In this document: positions 26,608 through 39,362 of the stretch, piece after piece | Layout: each line of letters begins with the position of its first letter | Numbering within the stretch: the first letter of the stretch is position 1 | From: Devosia neptuniae | Lineage (GTDB): Bacteria; Pseudomonadota; Alphaproteobacteria; Rhizobiales; Devosiaceae | Assembly (NCBI RefSeq): GCF_025452235.1 | Contig: NZ_CP104965.1 | Location: forward strand, 2,600,501-2,664,500 | DNA length: 64,000 nt | Direction of reading: 5' to 3' | Position numbers and translations under genes: made by a program | The notes under the pieces: model-generated | The model's database searches: none | What the model saw: only the letters and a program-made list of their open reading frames with translations | What the model was told of the DNA's origin: nothing

Positions 26608-26755
26608 GTCGGAACCTTGGCGCGTTGAAAACCGGCGCGATGGTAGCGGCGGTCATGGCGCCGGTCGACTGGGGATATGCGGGTTGTACAAAGGAACGTT
26701 TGCGGCAAGCCAACGTTGGTGGTTGGCAGGAATTCCCCCGCTATTGGAACGCTAT

Positions 26756-28012
26756 ATGGCCCGCTCGCCGCGACCGGTTGCAAGCAGTGATCTGGATGAG
26801 AGCCAGTTCGAGCGGATATTAGGCAATGCCGCCCGCATTGCCATTGTCCTGGTCGGTTTTGCGGTGCTGCTGGTGGTGTTGCAGGAAGGGCGGGTCATTC
26901 TGGCGCCGGTCACGCTGGCGATCATTATCGGGCTGATGTTCGGCCCGGTGGCGGATCGGCTTGAGGCTATCGGCGTGCCGCCGGCACTGTCGGCCGGTGT
27001 GGTCGTGCTGCTGTTGCTGACGGTGATTTTCGGCGGGGTTGCGCTGTTTGCCGTGCCGCTGTCGGAATGGGTGGCGCGGGCGCCGACGATCTGGGAGAAG
27101 CTGCAAAACGAGATTTCGGCGCTGCGCGAGCCGATGGAATCGGTAGCCGCGTTCCAGGAGCAATTGACCTCGGTGTTTGGCAGCGCCTCGGCCATGGCGG
27201 TGACGGTGGAGGATGGCGGACAGGTGATTGGCCTCGCCATGCTGGCGCCGGCCATTGGGGCGCAGGTGCTGATTTTTCTCGCCAGCCTTTATTTCTTCAT
27301 GGCGACACGGGACCATATCCGTGTGTCCGTACTGTCGCTGTGTGTCAGCCGGCGGATGCGCTGGCGCACGGCACATGTGTTTCTCGATGTGGAAACCAAG
27401 GTCAGCCGGTTTCTGCTGTCGATCACCTTTATCAATTTCTGTGTCGGCTGCGCGGTAACGCTGGCCATGTGGGCCATCGGCATGCCCTCGCCGATTCTGT
27501 GGGGCGCCATGGCAGCGGTGCTCAATTACATTCCCTATGTGGGGCAGGGCGTGATGATCCTGGTGCTGCTGGCCGTGGGTCTGGGCACGCAGACGGGGCT
27601 CGAAAACATCCTGCTGCCGGTGGGGTGCTATGTGGCGATCAACTTTGTCGAGGGGCAAATCCTGACGCCGCATTTCATCGGGCGGACCATGACGCTCAAC
27701 CCCTTCATCATTTTTCTGTCGATCACCTTCTGGCTGTGGGCCTGGGGGCCGGTGGGCGGGTTGGTCGCCGTGCCGACGCTGTTGATGGCACATTCGATTC
27801 TCAGCCATGCGGTGCCGAGCAAGCCTGTCATGCCCAAGCGCCCGGTGCGGCGCACGCGGAATATGACCGACCGCGACGAGTTGCTGGCTAATGCCGCGGT
27901 GGCCATTCGCGAGCAGGCCGAGGAGCAGAAAAAGCCCGAAAGCAAGCGCAAGAACGAGCGCATGCAGCCCCCCGACGGCACTGCGCCAAGCGGGGCGGAG
28001 CCGGCGGCGTGA
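26756..28012 (+). CDS. AI-2E transporter family (PerM-like) membrane protein
   Basis: The ATG at 26756 gives 418 residues starting MARSPRPVASSDLDESQFER. About eight spans are visible, with the family stretches LAPVTLAIIIGLMFGPVADRL, ILWGAMAAVLNYIPYVGQGV and EGQILTPHFIGRTMTLNPFI. The last 70 residues are charged and probably cytoplasmic (EQAEEQKKPESKRKNERM). The family includes the AI-2 exporter TqsA but also sodium/proton antiporters, so the function remains open. It reads in the same direction as the CPA2 antiporter 77 bases further on. Confidence 0.88.
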   Translation: MARSPRPVASSDLDESQFERILGNAARIAIVLVGFAVLLVVLQEGRVILAPVTLAIIIGLMFGPVADRLEAIGVPPALSAGVVVLLLLTVIFGGVALFAVPLSEWVARAPTIWEKLQNEISALREPMESVAAFQEQLTSVFGSASAMAVTVEDGGQVIGLAMLAPAIGAQVLIFLASLYFFMATRDHIRVSVLSLCVSRRMRWRTAHVFLDVETKVSRFLLSITFINFCVGCAVTLAMWAIGMPSPILWGAMAAVLNYIPYVGQGVMILVLLAVGLGTQTGLENILLPVGCYVAINFVEGQILTPHFIGRTMTLNPFIIFLSITFWLWAWGPVGGLVAVPTLLMAHSILSHAVPSKPVMPKRPVRRTRNMTDRDELLANAAVAIREQAEEQKKPESKRKNERMQPPDGTAPSGAEPAA

Positions 28013-28089
28013 AGCTGGTTTGCACGCGCCCTGCTTGACGCGCGGGGGCAGATCGGAACACTGCATAGCCTGGTTCATATTGGGAGAGC

Positions 28090-29946
28090 ATGGTGGCAGG
28101 CGAAGCGGTTGGACACGCGGCAGAAGCCGCATCGCATGGCATCGATCTGTTGCCGGTCGTGGCGCTGCTGGCCGCCGGGGTGATTGCCGTGCCGCTGTTC
28201 AAGCGGCTGGGACTGGGCTCGGTGCTGGGCTATCTGGCGGCCGGGCTGCTGCTGGGGCCATCGGGTCTTGAAGTCATCAACGATCCGGCGTCGGTGCTGC
28301 ATCTGGCCGAATTGGGCGTGGTGATGTTCCTGTTCATCATCGGGCTTGAAATGGAGCCATCGCGGCTGTGGTCGCTGCGTAAGCAGATCCTTGGGCTCGG
28401 CGTCATTCAGGTGGCGGTTTGCGGGCTGCTGCTGACCGGGGTCGGCATCCTGCTTGGTTTCGCGCCTGCCGTGGCCTTCGTCTTCGGCATGGGTTTCGTG
28501 CTGACTTCGACCGCCATCGTCATGCAGATTCTGGGCGAGCGGGGCGAGCTGTCGAGCGATAGCGGGCAGCGCATGGTGTCCATCCTGTTGCTCGAAGACC
28601 TCGCCATCGTGCCGCTTTTGGCGGTGGTCGCCATTCTGGCGCCGACCGGCGGGGAAGAAACGCTGGTGAGCCGGTTGACCGGCATTGCCATCGCGCTGGG
28701 CGCCATCGGCCTGCTGATTTTCCTCGGGCGCCGCATCATGAATCCGTTCTTTTCGCTCTTGGCTTCGACCAAGCTGCGCGAGGTGATGACCGCGGCGGCT
28801 TTGCTGGTGGTGCTGGGGGCGGCCTTGCTGTTCCAGGTCAGCGGGCTCTCCATGGCCATGGGGGCGTTCCTCGCCGGGGTGCTGCTATCGACCTCGACCT
28901 TCCGGCACCAGCTCGAGGCGGATGTCGAGCCGTTCCGCGGCATCCTGCTGGGGCTGTTTTTCCTTGCCGTCGGCATGTCGCTCGATCTGGCGATCGTGCT
29001 GCAGAACTGGGGCATTATCGCCATCAGCGTGGCGGCCTATATGCTGGTCAAGGCGGGGGCGATCTATGCCATCGCGCGCGCCCTCAAGTCGAGCCATGGC
29101 GAGGCGCTGGAGCGTGCGGTGCTGATGGGGCAGGGCGGCGAATTCGCCTTTGTGCTCTATACCACTGCCGCGACCGCCGGGCTGATCGACGGGCCGACCA
29201 ATGCGATCTTTACCGCCACCGTCATCATCTCGATGGTGCTGACGCCGTTCTTCATCATCGGGCTGCGCTATGTGCTGCCCAAGGAAGAGACGCAGTCGAT
29301 GGAGGGCGTGGAAAAGGCCGATGGCCTGTCGGGCAAAATCCTCATTATCGGCTTCGGGCGCTTTGGGCAGATTGCCAGCCAGCCGCTGCTGGCCATGCAC
29401 CATTCGGTGTCGATCATCGACAACGACACCGAGATGGTGCGGGTCGCCGCGCAGATCGGCTTCAAGGTCTATTATGGCGATGGCACGCGGCTCGATATAC
29501 TGCATGCGGCGGGCGCCGGCACGGCCGACGTGATCCTGATCTGCACCGACAAGAAGGAGCAGACCACCCGTATCGCCGAATTGCTGCGCGATGAATTTCC
29601 GCTGGTGCGGGTGATGGCGCGGGCGTTCGATCGTGGCCATGCCATGGAACTGATCAAGGTGGGGGTGGAATATCAGCTGCGCGAGATGTTCGAATCCGCG
29701 CTGACCTTTGGCGGCGACGTGATCAAGATGTTGGGCGCAAGCGAAGAAGAAGCCGCCGAAGTGGTGGAAGGCGTGCGCGATCGCGACCGGCAGCGCTTCG
29801 AAATGCAATTGGCGGGCGCCGATCAACTGGAGGGCAGCCGCCTGCTGCTCAGCAATGCGCGCGACCAGGCTCGCGAAGGCGGGGTAGTGTTGTCGGAGGA
29901 GGCCGTGGAGGACACTATCGCCAAGAGCACCCAGCCTGCGTCCTAG
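28090..29946 (+). CDS. CPA2-family cation:proton antiporter with RCK domain (KefB/KefC-like)
   Basis: The 618-residue protein has a 12-13-span Na+/H+ exchanger domain (residues 15-390, with FLFIIGLEMEPSRLWSL, GFVLTSTAIVMQILGERGEL and GEFAFVLYTTA) and a C-terminal RCK/TrkA-N Rossmann domain starting at about 415 (ILIIGFGRFGQIASQPLL). This is the layout of glutathione-gated potassium efflux systems and of YbaL-type antiporters. A separate KefF/KefG-type ancillary gene is not seen. It probably takes part in potassium/pH homeostasis. Confidence 0.92.
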   Translation: MVAGEAVGHAAEAASHGIDLLPVVALLAAGVIAVPLFKRLGLGSVLGYLAAGLLLGPSGLEVINDPASVLHLAELGVVMFLFIIGLEMEPSRLWSLRKQILGLGVIQVAVCGLLLTGVGILLGFAPAVAFVFGMGFVLTSTAIVMQILGERGELSSDSGQRMVSILLLEDLAIVPLLAVVAILAPTGGEETLVSRLTGIAIALGAIGLLIFLGRRIMNPFFSLLASTKLREVMTAAALLVVLGAALLFQVSGLSMAMGAFLAGVLLSTSTFRHQLEADVEPFRGILLGLFFLAVGMSLDLAIVLQNWGIIAISVAAYMLVKAGAIYAIARALKSSHGEALERAVLMGQGGEFAFVLYTTAATAGLIDGPTNAIFTATVIISMVLTPFFIIGLRYVLPKEETQSMEGVEKADGLSGKILIIGFGRFGQIASQPLLAMHHSVSIIDNDTEMVRVAAQIGFKVYYGDGTRLDILHAAGAGTADVILICTDKKEQTTRIAELLRDEFPLVRVMARAFDRGHAMELIKVGVEYQLREMFESALTFGGDVIKMLGASEEEAAEVVEGVRDRDRQRFEMQLAGADQLEGSRLLLSNARDQAREGGVVLSEEAVEDTIAKSTQPAS

Positions 29947-30047
29947 ACATGGAAGGGCTGCGCGAGGGGGCTTCCGCCTGCCCAAATTAAGTGCAATGCT
30001 TGAGCACAACAGAGGGGAACTGTTCGTCATGAAAACTGGATTGCGAT

Positions 30048-32525
30048 ATGCCGCAAAAGCCAATCGTTTACGACGCGCCTACCCCCGAACGCCCTGCAGC
30101 AACAGTTGAGGCTATCCAGGGCGAGATCCTCGAAAGACTGATCTATTCTGTCGGCAAGGACCCGATTGTTGCGCGGCCACATGATTGGCTGGCGGCAACT
30201 ATTCTGGCGGTGCGCGACCGGGTGATGGACCTCTGGATGGAGTCCTCGCGCGAGACGTGGCGGACCTCCAACAAGCGGGTGTATTATCTCAGCCTCGAGT
30301 TCCTGATCGGCCGGCTCATGCGCGATGCCATGAGCAATGTCGGGCTGATGGAGCCGGTGCAGGAAGCGCTCAAGAACCTCAATGTCGATCTGGGCGACCT
30401 GATCAATCTCGAGCCCGATGCGGCGCTTGGTAATGGCGGGCTGGGGCGGCTGGCGGCGTGTTTCCTCGAATCCATGTCGTCGGTAAAAATCCCGGCCTAT
30501 GGCTATGGCATCCGCTATGTGCATGGCCTGTTCCGCCAGGAAATGAGCGAAGGCTGGCAGGTGGAACTGCCCGAGGAATGGCTGGCGCACGGCAATCCCT
30601 GGGAATTCGAGCGCCGCGAAAGCGCTTATGAGATCGGTTTTGGCGGCCATGTCGAGCCGGTGACCGATCCCGATGGCAGCGTGCGCCAGGAATGGCGGCC
30701 CAATGACCATCTGCTGGCGGTGGCTTTTGACACCCCCATTGTGGGCTGGCGCGGGGCGCGGGTGAATACGCTGCGGCTGTGGAGCGCGCAGCCGATCGAT
30801 CCCATCCTGCTCGACAAGTTCAATTCGGGCGACCATATCGGCGCGCTGGAAGAAAGCGCGCGGGCTGAAGCGATTACGCGGGTGCTTTACCCTGCAGATT
30901 CAACGGCGGCCGGCCAGGAATTGCGGCTGCGCCAGGAGTTTTTCTTCTCTTCGGCCTCGCTGCAGGACATCGTGCGGCGGCATCTGCAGCAATATGGCGA
31001 TCTGGGCTCGCTGCCCGACAAGGTGGCCATCCAGCTCAATGACACGCATCCCTCGATCTCGATTGCCGAGCTGATGCGCATCCTGATCGACGACAATGGG
31101 CTCAAATGGGCCGATGCCTGGAAGCTGACGCGCGGCACGTTTGGCTATACCAACCACACGCTGTTGCCCGAGGCGCTGGAAAGCTGGCCGGTGGCGCTGC
31201 TGGAGCGGCTGCTGCCGCGCCATATGCAGATCATCTACCAGATCAATGCCGATGTGCTGGCCGAGGCGCGGCAGCGCGCCAAGTTCAATGATGCGCAGAT
31301 CGCCAATGTATCGCTGATCGACGAAGCCGGCGGCCGCCGCGTGCGCATGGGGCAATTGGCCTTTGTGGGCTCGCATTCGATCAATGGTGTGTCGGCGCTG
31401 CATACCGAATTGATGAAGCAGACGGTGTTTTCCGACCTGCACAAGCTCTATCCCGACCGCATCAACAACAAGACCAATGGCATTACGCCGCGACGCTGGC
31501 TGATGCAGTGCAATCCGGCGCTGACCAAGCTGATCGGCGAGCGGATCGGTACGGGGTTTCTCGACGATATCGACCTGCTGCAGGGCCTCAAGGCACATGC
31601 CGAGGACCCTGGATTTCAGGCGCAATTTGCTGCCGTCAAAACTGCCAACAAGCAGCGCCTGGCCAAGCTGATCAAGGACCGGATGGGCATCACTGTGTCG
31701 TCGGACGCGCTGTTCGACGTGCAGATCAAGCGCATCCACGAATATAAGCGCCAGCTGCTCAATATCATTCAAGCCGTTGCCGCCTATGACGAAATTCGTG
31801 CGCATCCGGAACGGGAATACGTTCCGCGCGTTAAGATTTTCGCAGGCAAGGCGGCTCCGGGCTATTGGAACGCCAAGCTCATCATCAAGCTGATCAATGA
31901 TGTCGCCAAGGTCATCAATCACGATCCAGCGGTGCGTGGCCTGCTCAAGGTGGTGTTCCTGCCCAATTACAATGTGAGCCTGGCCGAAGTGATCGTTCCT
32001 GCCGCTGATTTGTCCGAACAGATTTCGACCGCGGGCATGGAAGCGTCGGGCACGGGCAATATGAAATTCATGGCCAATGGCGCCATCACCATCGGGACGA
32101 TGGACGGGGCCAATGTGGAAATGCACAAAGAAGTGGGGGCCGACAATATCGTTATTTTCGGGCTCTCCACCGAAGAGGTGAATGAGAAGCGGGCCAAGGG
32201 CGACGTGCCCAAGGACGCTATCGAAGCCTCGCCACGGCTCAAGGAAGCACTGGAATCGATCTCATCGGGCGTGTTCTCGCCCGATGATCCGAACCGCTAT
32301 CGCGATCTGATCGGCGGGCTTTATGACCATGACTGGTTCATGGTGGCGCGCGATTTCGATGCCTATGTTGCGGCCCAGGCCGAGGTGGATGCGCTGTGGA
32401 ACGACAAGCGGCACTGGAACGCCGTGGCTATCCGCAACACGGCGAGCGTGGGGTTCTTCTCCTCGGATCGCACGATACGGCAATATGCGAAGGATATTTG
32501 GGGCGTCGGGGCGACGCCGGCATGA
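30048..32525 (+). CDS. glgP: Glycogen phosphorylase
   Basis: The 825-residue enzyme cleaves alpha-1,4 glucan ends with phosphate to give glucose 1-phosphate. Diagnostic parts are YYLSLEFLIGRLMRDAMSN near residue 85, LGNGGLGRLAACFLESM, IQLNDTHPSISIAELMR, and the PLP-lysine region EASGTGNMKFMANGAITIGT followed by DGANVEM. Length is normal. An out-of-frame ATG at 30030 lies closer to a purine-rich stretch than the true start, so initiation may be weak. It opens the glycogen cluster and is followed by glgB after 100 bases containing a GGGCCATTGGCCC hairpin. Confidence 0.97.
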   Translation: MPQKPIVYDAPTPERPAATVEAIQGEILERLIYSVGKDPIVARPHDWLAATILAVRDRVMDLWMESSRETWRTSNKRVYYLSLEFLIGRLMRDAMSNVGLMEPVQEALKNLNVDLGDLINLEPDAALGNGGLGRLAACFLESMSSVKIPAYGYGIRYVHGLFRQEMSEGWQVELPEEWLAHGNPWEFERRESAYEIGFGGHVEPVTDPDGSVRQEWRPNDHLLAVAFDTPIVGWRGARVNTLRLWSAQPIDPILLDKFNSGDHIGALEESARAEAITRVLYPADSTAAGQELRLRQEFFFSSASLQDIVRRHLQQYGDLGSLPDKVAIQLNDTHPSISIAELMRILIDDNGLKWADAWKLTRGTFGYTNHTLLPEALESWPVALLERLLPRHMQIIYQINADVLAEARQRAKFNDAQIANVSLIDEAGGRRVRMGQLAFVGSHSINGVSALHTELMKQTVFSDLHKLYPDRINNKTNGITPRRWLMQCNPALTKLIGERIGTGFLDDIDLLQGLKAHAEDPGFQAQFAAVKTANKQRLAKLIKDRMGITVSSDALFDVQIKRIHEYKRQLLNIIQAVAAYDEIRAHPEREYVPRVKIFAGKAAPGYWNAKLIIKLINDVAKVINHDPAVRGLLKVVFLPNYNVSLAEVIVPAADLSEQISTAGMEASGTGNMKFMANGAITIGTMDGANVEMHKEVGADNIVIFGLSTEEVNEKRAKGDVPKDAIEASPRLKEALESISSGVFSPDDPNRYRDLIGGLYDHDWFMVARDFDAYVAAQAEVDALWNDKRHWNAVAIRNTASVGFFSSDRTIRQYAKDIWGVGATPA

Positions 32526-32625
32526 TTGTGAGCCGCGAGGCACCCGACGGACAAGATCGGGCTCGCTTGATGTTTGGATTTAGAACCCGCAGGGCCATTG
32601 GCCCGCAGGCGGTTCACGGGGGGAC

Positions 32626-34827
32626 GTGCGTGTGACCAAGGAAATCTGGCAAGCCGACACCAGGGACGTCGACGCAATCGTCAATGGCCGCCATTCCAAC
32701 CCCTTCGCCTTTCTGGGGCTGCAGGAGGTGGCGGGCAATTGGGTGCTGCGCGCGTTCATTCCCCATGCCGAAATGGTGACGGCCTTTACGCTGGATGGTA
32801 CCGAGCTGGGGCATTTGTTCCCACGTCATCCGAGCGGGTTTTTTGAAGGCAAGGTGACGGTGGACCGCCGCCAGCCGATCCGCTATCGCGCCAAGAATGC
32901 CGGTGGCGAATGGGATGTCTATGATCCCTATTCCTTTGGTCCCGTGCTGGGGCCGATGGACGATTACTATATCGGGGAGGGCAGCCATCTCAGGCTGTTC
33001 GACAAGCTGGGGGCCCACGAAATGGAATTCGAGGGCATCCACGGCACGCATTTTGCGGTCTGGGCGCCGAACGCCCAGCGCGTCAGCGTGGTTGGCCCGT
33101 TCAACGAATGGGACGGGCGGCGCAATCCGATGCGCAATCGTTTCGAGACCGGTATCTGGGAAGTGTTCGTGCCGATCCTGGGCACGGGTACGCTCTATAA
33201 ATTCGAGATCGTTGGGCCCGACGGGGTGGTGTTGCCGCTCAAGGCCGATCCCTTTGCGCGTCAATCCGAATTGCGGCCGCGCACGGCTTCGGTCGTGCCC
33301 GATCCCACCCCGTTCACGTGGACGGATGCCAAATATATCGAGGAACGCGCGACTCGCGATTGGCGGCGGACGCCGATGTCGATCTATGAGGTGCATCTGG
33401 GCAGCTGGCGGCGCCGGCCCGATGGCGGCTTCCTGACCTATGATCAGTTGGCCGAGCAGCTCGTGCCCTATGCTGCCGACATGGGCTACACCCATATCGA
33501 GCTGCTGCCGATCAGCGAGCATCCGTTCGATCCGAGCTGGGGTTATCAGCCCACGGGGCTCTATGCGCCCACGGCACGCTTTGGCGATCCGGCGGCGTTT
33601 GCCCGCTTCGTCAATGCGGCGCATGAGGCGGGGCTGGGCATAATCCTCGATTGGGTGCCGGCACATTTCCCGACCGATGCGCATGGGCTGGCCCATTTCG
33701 ATGGCACGGCTCTCTATGAGCATGCCGATCCGCGGCAGGGTTATCACCCTGACTGGAACACCGCGATCTATAATTTCGGGCGCAAGGAAGTGGTGAGCTT
33801 CCTCGTCAACAACGCGCTCTATTGGCTGGAAAAATTCCATATCGATGGGTTGCGCGTCGATGCAGTCGCCTCGATGCTCTATCTCGATTATTCGCGCAAA
33901 CCCGGCCAATGGGTGCCCAACCAGCACGGCGGCAATGAGAATCTGGAAGCCGTCGAATTCCTGCGCCGGGTGAATACGGAAGCCTATCGGCTGCATCCGG
34001 GCACATTCATGATTGCCGAAGAATCTACCGCCTGGCCGGGCGTTAGTCAGCCGGTCCATACGGGCGGGCTGGGCTTTGGCTTCAAGTGGAATATGGGCTT
34101 CATGAACGACACGCTGCGCTTCATGAGCCGCGAGCCGGTGCATCGCAAATTCCACCACAACGACATGACCTTTGGCGCTGTCTATGCCTTTTCGGAAAAT
34201 TTCGTGCTGCCGCTGAGCCATGACGAAGTGGTGCATGGCAAGGGCTCGCTGCTGGAGAAAATGCCCGGCGATGACTGGCAGCAATTTGCTAATCTGCGTG
34301 CCTATTACGCTTTCATGTGGGGGCATCCCGGCAAGAAACTGCTGTTCATGGGCCAGGAATTCGCCCAGCGCGAGGAATGGGCGGATGGCAAATCGCTCGA
34401 TTGGTACCTGCTTGAAGCGGGCATGCATGAGGGCACGCGCCGGCTGATTGCCGACCTGAACCTGGCCTATCGCCAATTGCCCGCTTTGCATGAGCGCGAT
34501 TGCGAGCCGGACGGTTTTGAATGGGTGATCGGCAATGACCATGCCAATTCGGTGCTGGCCTGGCTGCGCAAGGCGCCGGGGGCCGATCCGGTTCTGGTCA
34601 TCTCCAATTTCACGCCAGTGCCACGCAACGGGTACAAAGTGCCTATGCCGCTGGTCGGCAAGTGGATTGAGCGCATCAATACCGATGCCGGTTGGTATTC
34701 GGGATCCAACACGGGCAACCAGGGTGCCGTGGAGGCCTATGCCGTTGAGGGGCGGCATTGGCCGGCGGAGGCAGAGCTATACCTGCCCCCGTTATCGACG
34801 CTGTTCTTGAAATTCGAGCCCGAATGA
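32626..34827 (+). CDS. glgB: 1,4-alpha-glucan branching enzyme
   Basis: The GTG at 32626 follows a GGGGGGAC ribosome site and gives 733 residues, typical of the long GlgB. An N-terminal carbohydrate-binding-like module (residues 20-110) and a CBM48 domain (HGTHFAVWAPNAQRVSVVGP) precede the GH13 barrel. The catalytic regions are DWVPAHFPTDAHGLAHFDG, GLRVDAVASMLYLDYSR (nucleophile Asp), MIAEESTAWPGVSQP (acid/base Glu) and LPLSHDEVVHGKGS. It makes the alpha-1,6 branches of glycogen. Confidence 0.97.
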   Translation: MRVTKEIWQADTRDVDAIVNGRHSNPFAFLGLQEVAGNWVLRAFIPHAEMVTAFTLDGTELGHLFPRHPSGFFEGKVTVDRRQPIRYRAKNAGGEWDVYDPYSFGPVLGPMDDYYIGEGSHLRLFDKLGAHEMEFEGIHGTHFAVWAPNAQRVSVVGPFNEWDGRRNPMRNRFETGIWEVFVPILGTGTLYKFEIVGPDGVVLPLKADPFARQSELRPRTASVVPDPTPFTWTDAKYIEERATRDWRRTPMSIYEVHLGSWRRRPDGGFLTYDQLAEQLVPYAADMGYTHIELLPISEHPFDPSWGYQPTGLYAPTARFGDPAAFARFVNAAHEAGLGIILDWVPAHFPTDAHGLAHFDGTALYEHADPRQGYHPDWNTAIYNFGRKEVVSFLVNNALYWLEKFHIDGLRVDAVASMLYLDYSRKPGQWVPNQHGGNENLEAVEFLRRVNTEAYRLHPGTFMIAEESTAWPGVSQPVHTGGLGFGFKWNMGFMNDTLRFMSREPVHRKFHHNDMTFGAVYAFSENFVLPLSHDEVVHGKGSLLEKMPGDDWQQFANLRAYYAFMWGHPGKKLLFMGQEFAQREEWADGKSLDWYLLEAGMHEGTRRLIADLNLAYRQLPALHERDCEPDGFEWVIGNDHANSVLAWLRKAPGADPVLVISNFTPVPRNGYKVPMPLVGKWIERINTDAGWYSGSNTGNQGAVEAYAVEGRHWPAEAELYLPPLSTLFLKFEPE

Positions 34828-34882
34828 TCGGGTGTGAGGGATACGTTCCGGATCAATCCGGGCGACGCGTGGAGGGTTAGAA

Positions 34883-36150
34883 ATGGCAGACTATAGAATT
34901 CCATCACCATTGGCCCGCGAGGCCATGGCCTATGTGCTTGCCGGGGGGCGCGGCACGAGACTTATGGAACTGACGGATCGGCGTGCCAAGCCGGCGGTGT
35001 ATTTTGGCGGCAAGTCCCGCATCATCGACTTTGCGTTATCGAATGCGATCAATTCGGGCATTCGCCGGATTTCGGTGGCGACGCAATATCAGGCCCACAG
35101 CCTGATCCGCCACCTGTCGCGCGGCTGGAACTTCCTGCGCCAGGAACGTAACGAAAGCTTCGACGTGCTGCCCGCCAGCCAGCGGGTGGCCGAGGACATG
35201 TGGTATGCCGGCACGGCCGACGCCGTGTACCAGAACATGGACATTATCGAGGATTACGGCGCCCGCTATATCGTGATCCTGGCCGGCGACCATATCTACA
35301 AGATGGACTATGAAATCATGCTGCGCCAGCATGTGGACACCGGCGCCGATGTCACGATCGGGTGCCTTGAAGTGCCGCGCATGGAGGCCACCGGCTTCGG
35401 CGTGATGGCGGTCGACGGGCGCGACCGGGTGGTCGATTTCGTGGAAAAGCCCAAGGACCCGCCGGGCATTCCGGACAATCCGAACATGGCTTTGGCCTCG
35501 ATGGGCATTTATGTGTTCGAGACGCGGTTCCTGATGGAGCAATTGCGCCGTGATGCCGCGACCGAAGGCTCCAGTCGCGATTTCGGCAAGGATATCATTC
35601 CCTATATCGTCAAGAACGGCACGGCCTGGGCGCATCGCTTCAACCGCTCCTGCGTTCGCTCGAGCAAGGAAGAAGTCAGCTATTGGCGCGATGTCGGCAC
35701 GATCGACGCCTATTGGAAGGCCTCGATCGATCTAACCGATATCGAGCCGCAGCTCGATCTTTATGATCGCGACTGGCCGATCTGGACCTATGCCGAGATC
35801 ACGCCGCCGGCCAAATTCGTGCATGACTTCGATGGACGGCGCGGCTCGGCGGTCAATTCGCTGGTCTCGGGCGATTGCATCATTTCGGGCGGGCATTTGC
35901 AGCGCACGCTACTCTCGACCGGTTCGCGCGTGCATTCCTATTCGGAACTGCATGAGGCGGTGGTGCTGCCCTATTGCGATATCGGGCGCAATGCGCGGCT
36001 CAAGAAGGTGGTGATCGACCGCGGCGTCAATATTCCCGAGGGGTTGGTGGTCGGGGACGATCCCGAATTCGACGCCAAATGGTTCAGGCGCACCGATGAT
36101 GGGGTGACGCTGATCACGCAGGCCATGATCAACAAATATCTGGCGAGCCG

Positions 36151-36154
<4 letters not shown>
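34883..36154 (+). CDS. glgC: Glucose-1-phosphate adenylyltransferase
   Basis: The 423-residue enzyme makes ADP-glucose, the committed step of glycogen synthesis. The nucleotide-binding start [20 protein letters not shown], the [17 protein letters not shown] segment, the glucose-1-phosphate region [10 protein letters not shown] and the C-terminal beta-helix are all present. A GGAGGG ribosome site precedes the ATG. The stop overlaps the glgA start by 4 bases (ATGA), so the two are translationally coupled. Confidence 0.97.
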
Positions 36155-39229
<3,075 letters not shown>

Positions 39230-39254
39230 ACGCCGCGGCGAAATGACGACATTC

Positions 39255-39296
39255 GCCGGCGAATTGACGAAATCAAATCGCCGGCTCTAGATTTTT
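39255..39296 (+). terminator. Terminator-like hairpin after pgm
   Basis: GCCGGCGAATTG and CAAATCGCCGGC pair over 12 positions with one mismatch around a 7-base loop. TCTAGATTTTTATAG follows. It lies 25 bases past the pgm stop and separates glgX from the rest of the cluster, so glgX may be partly independent. Confidence 0.65.
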
Positions 39297-39362
39297 ATAG
39301 TTGCATGTATCCCGCGAGGACCGGCTTCGGTGCTCGCGGCATGCCTTGATATTGGACGACCC

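Noticed and set aside
30030..30047. Alternative glgP start at the ATG near 30030
   Set aside because: It is out of frame with GlgP and runs into another frame within a short distance.
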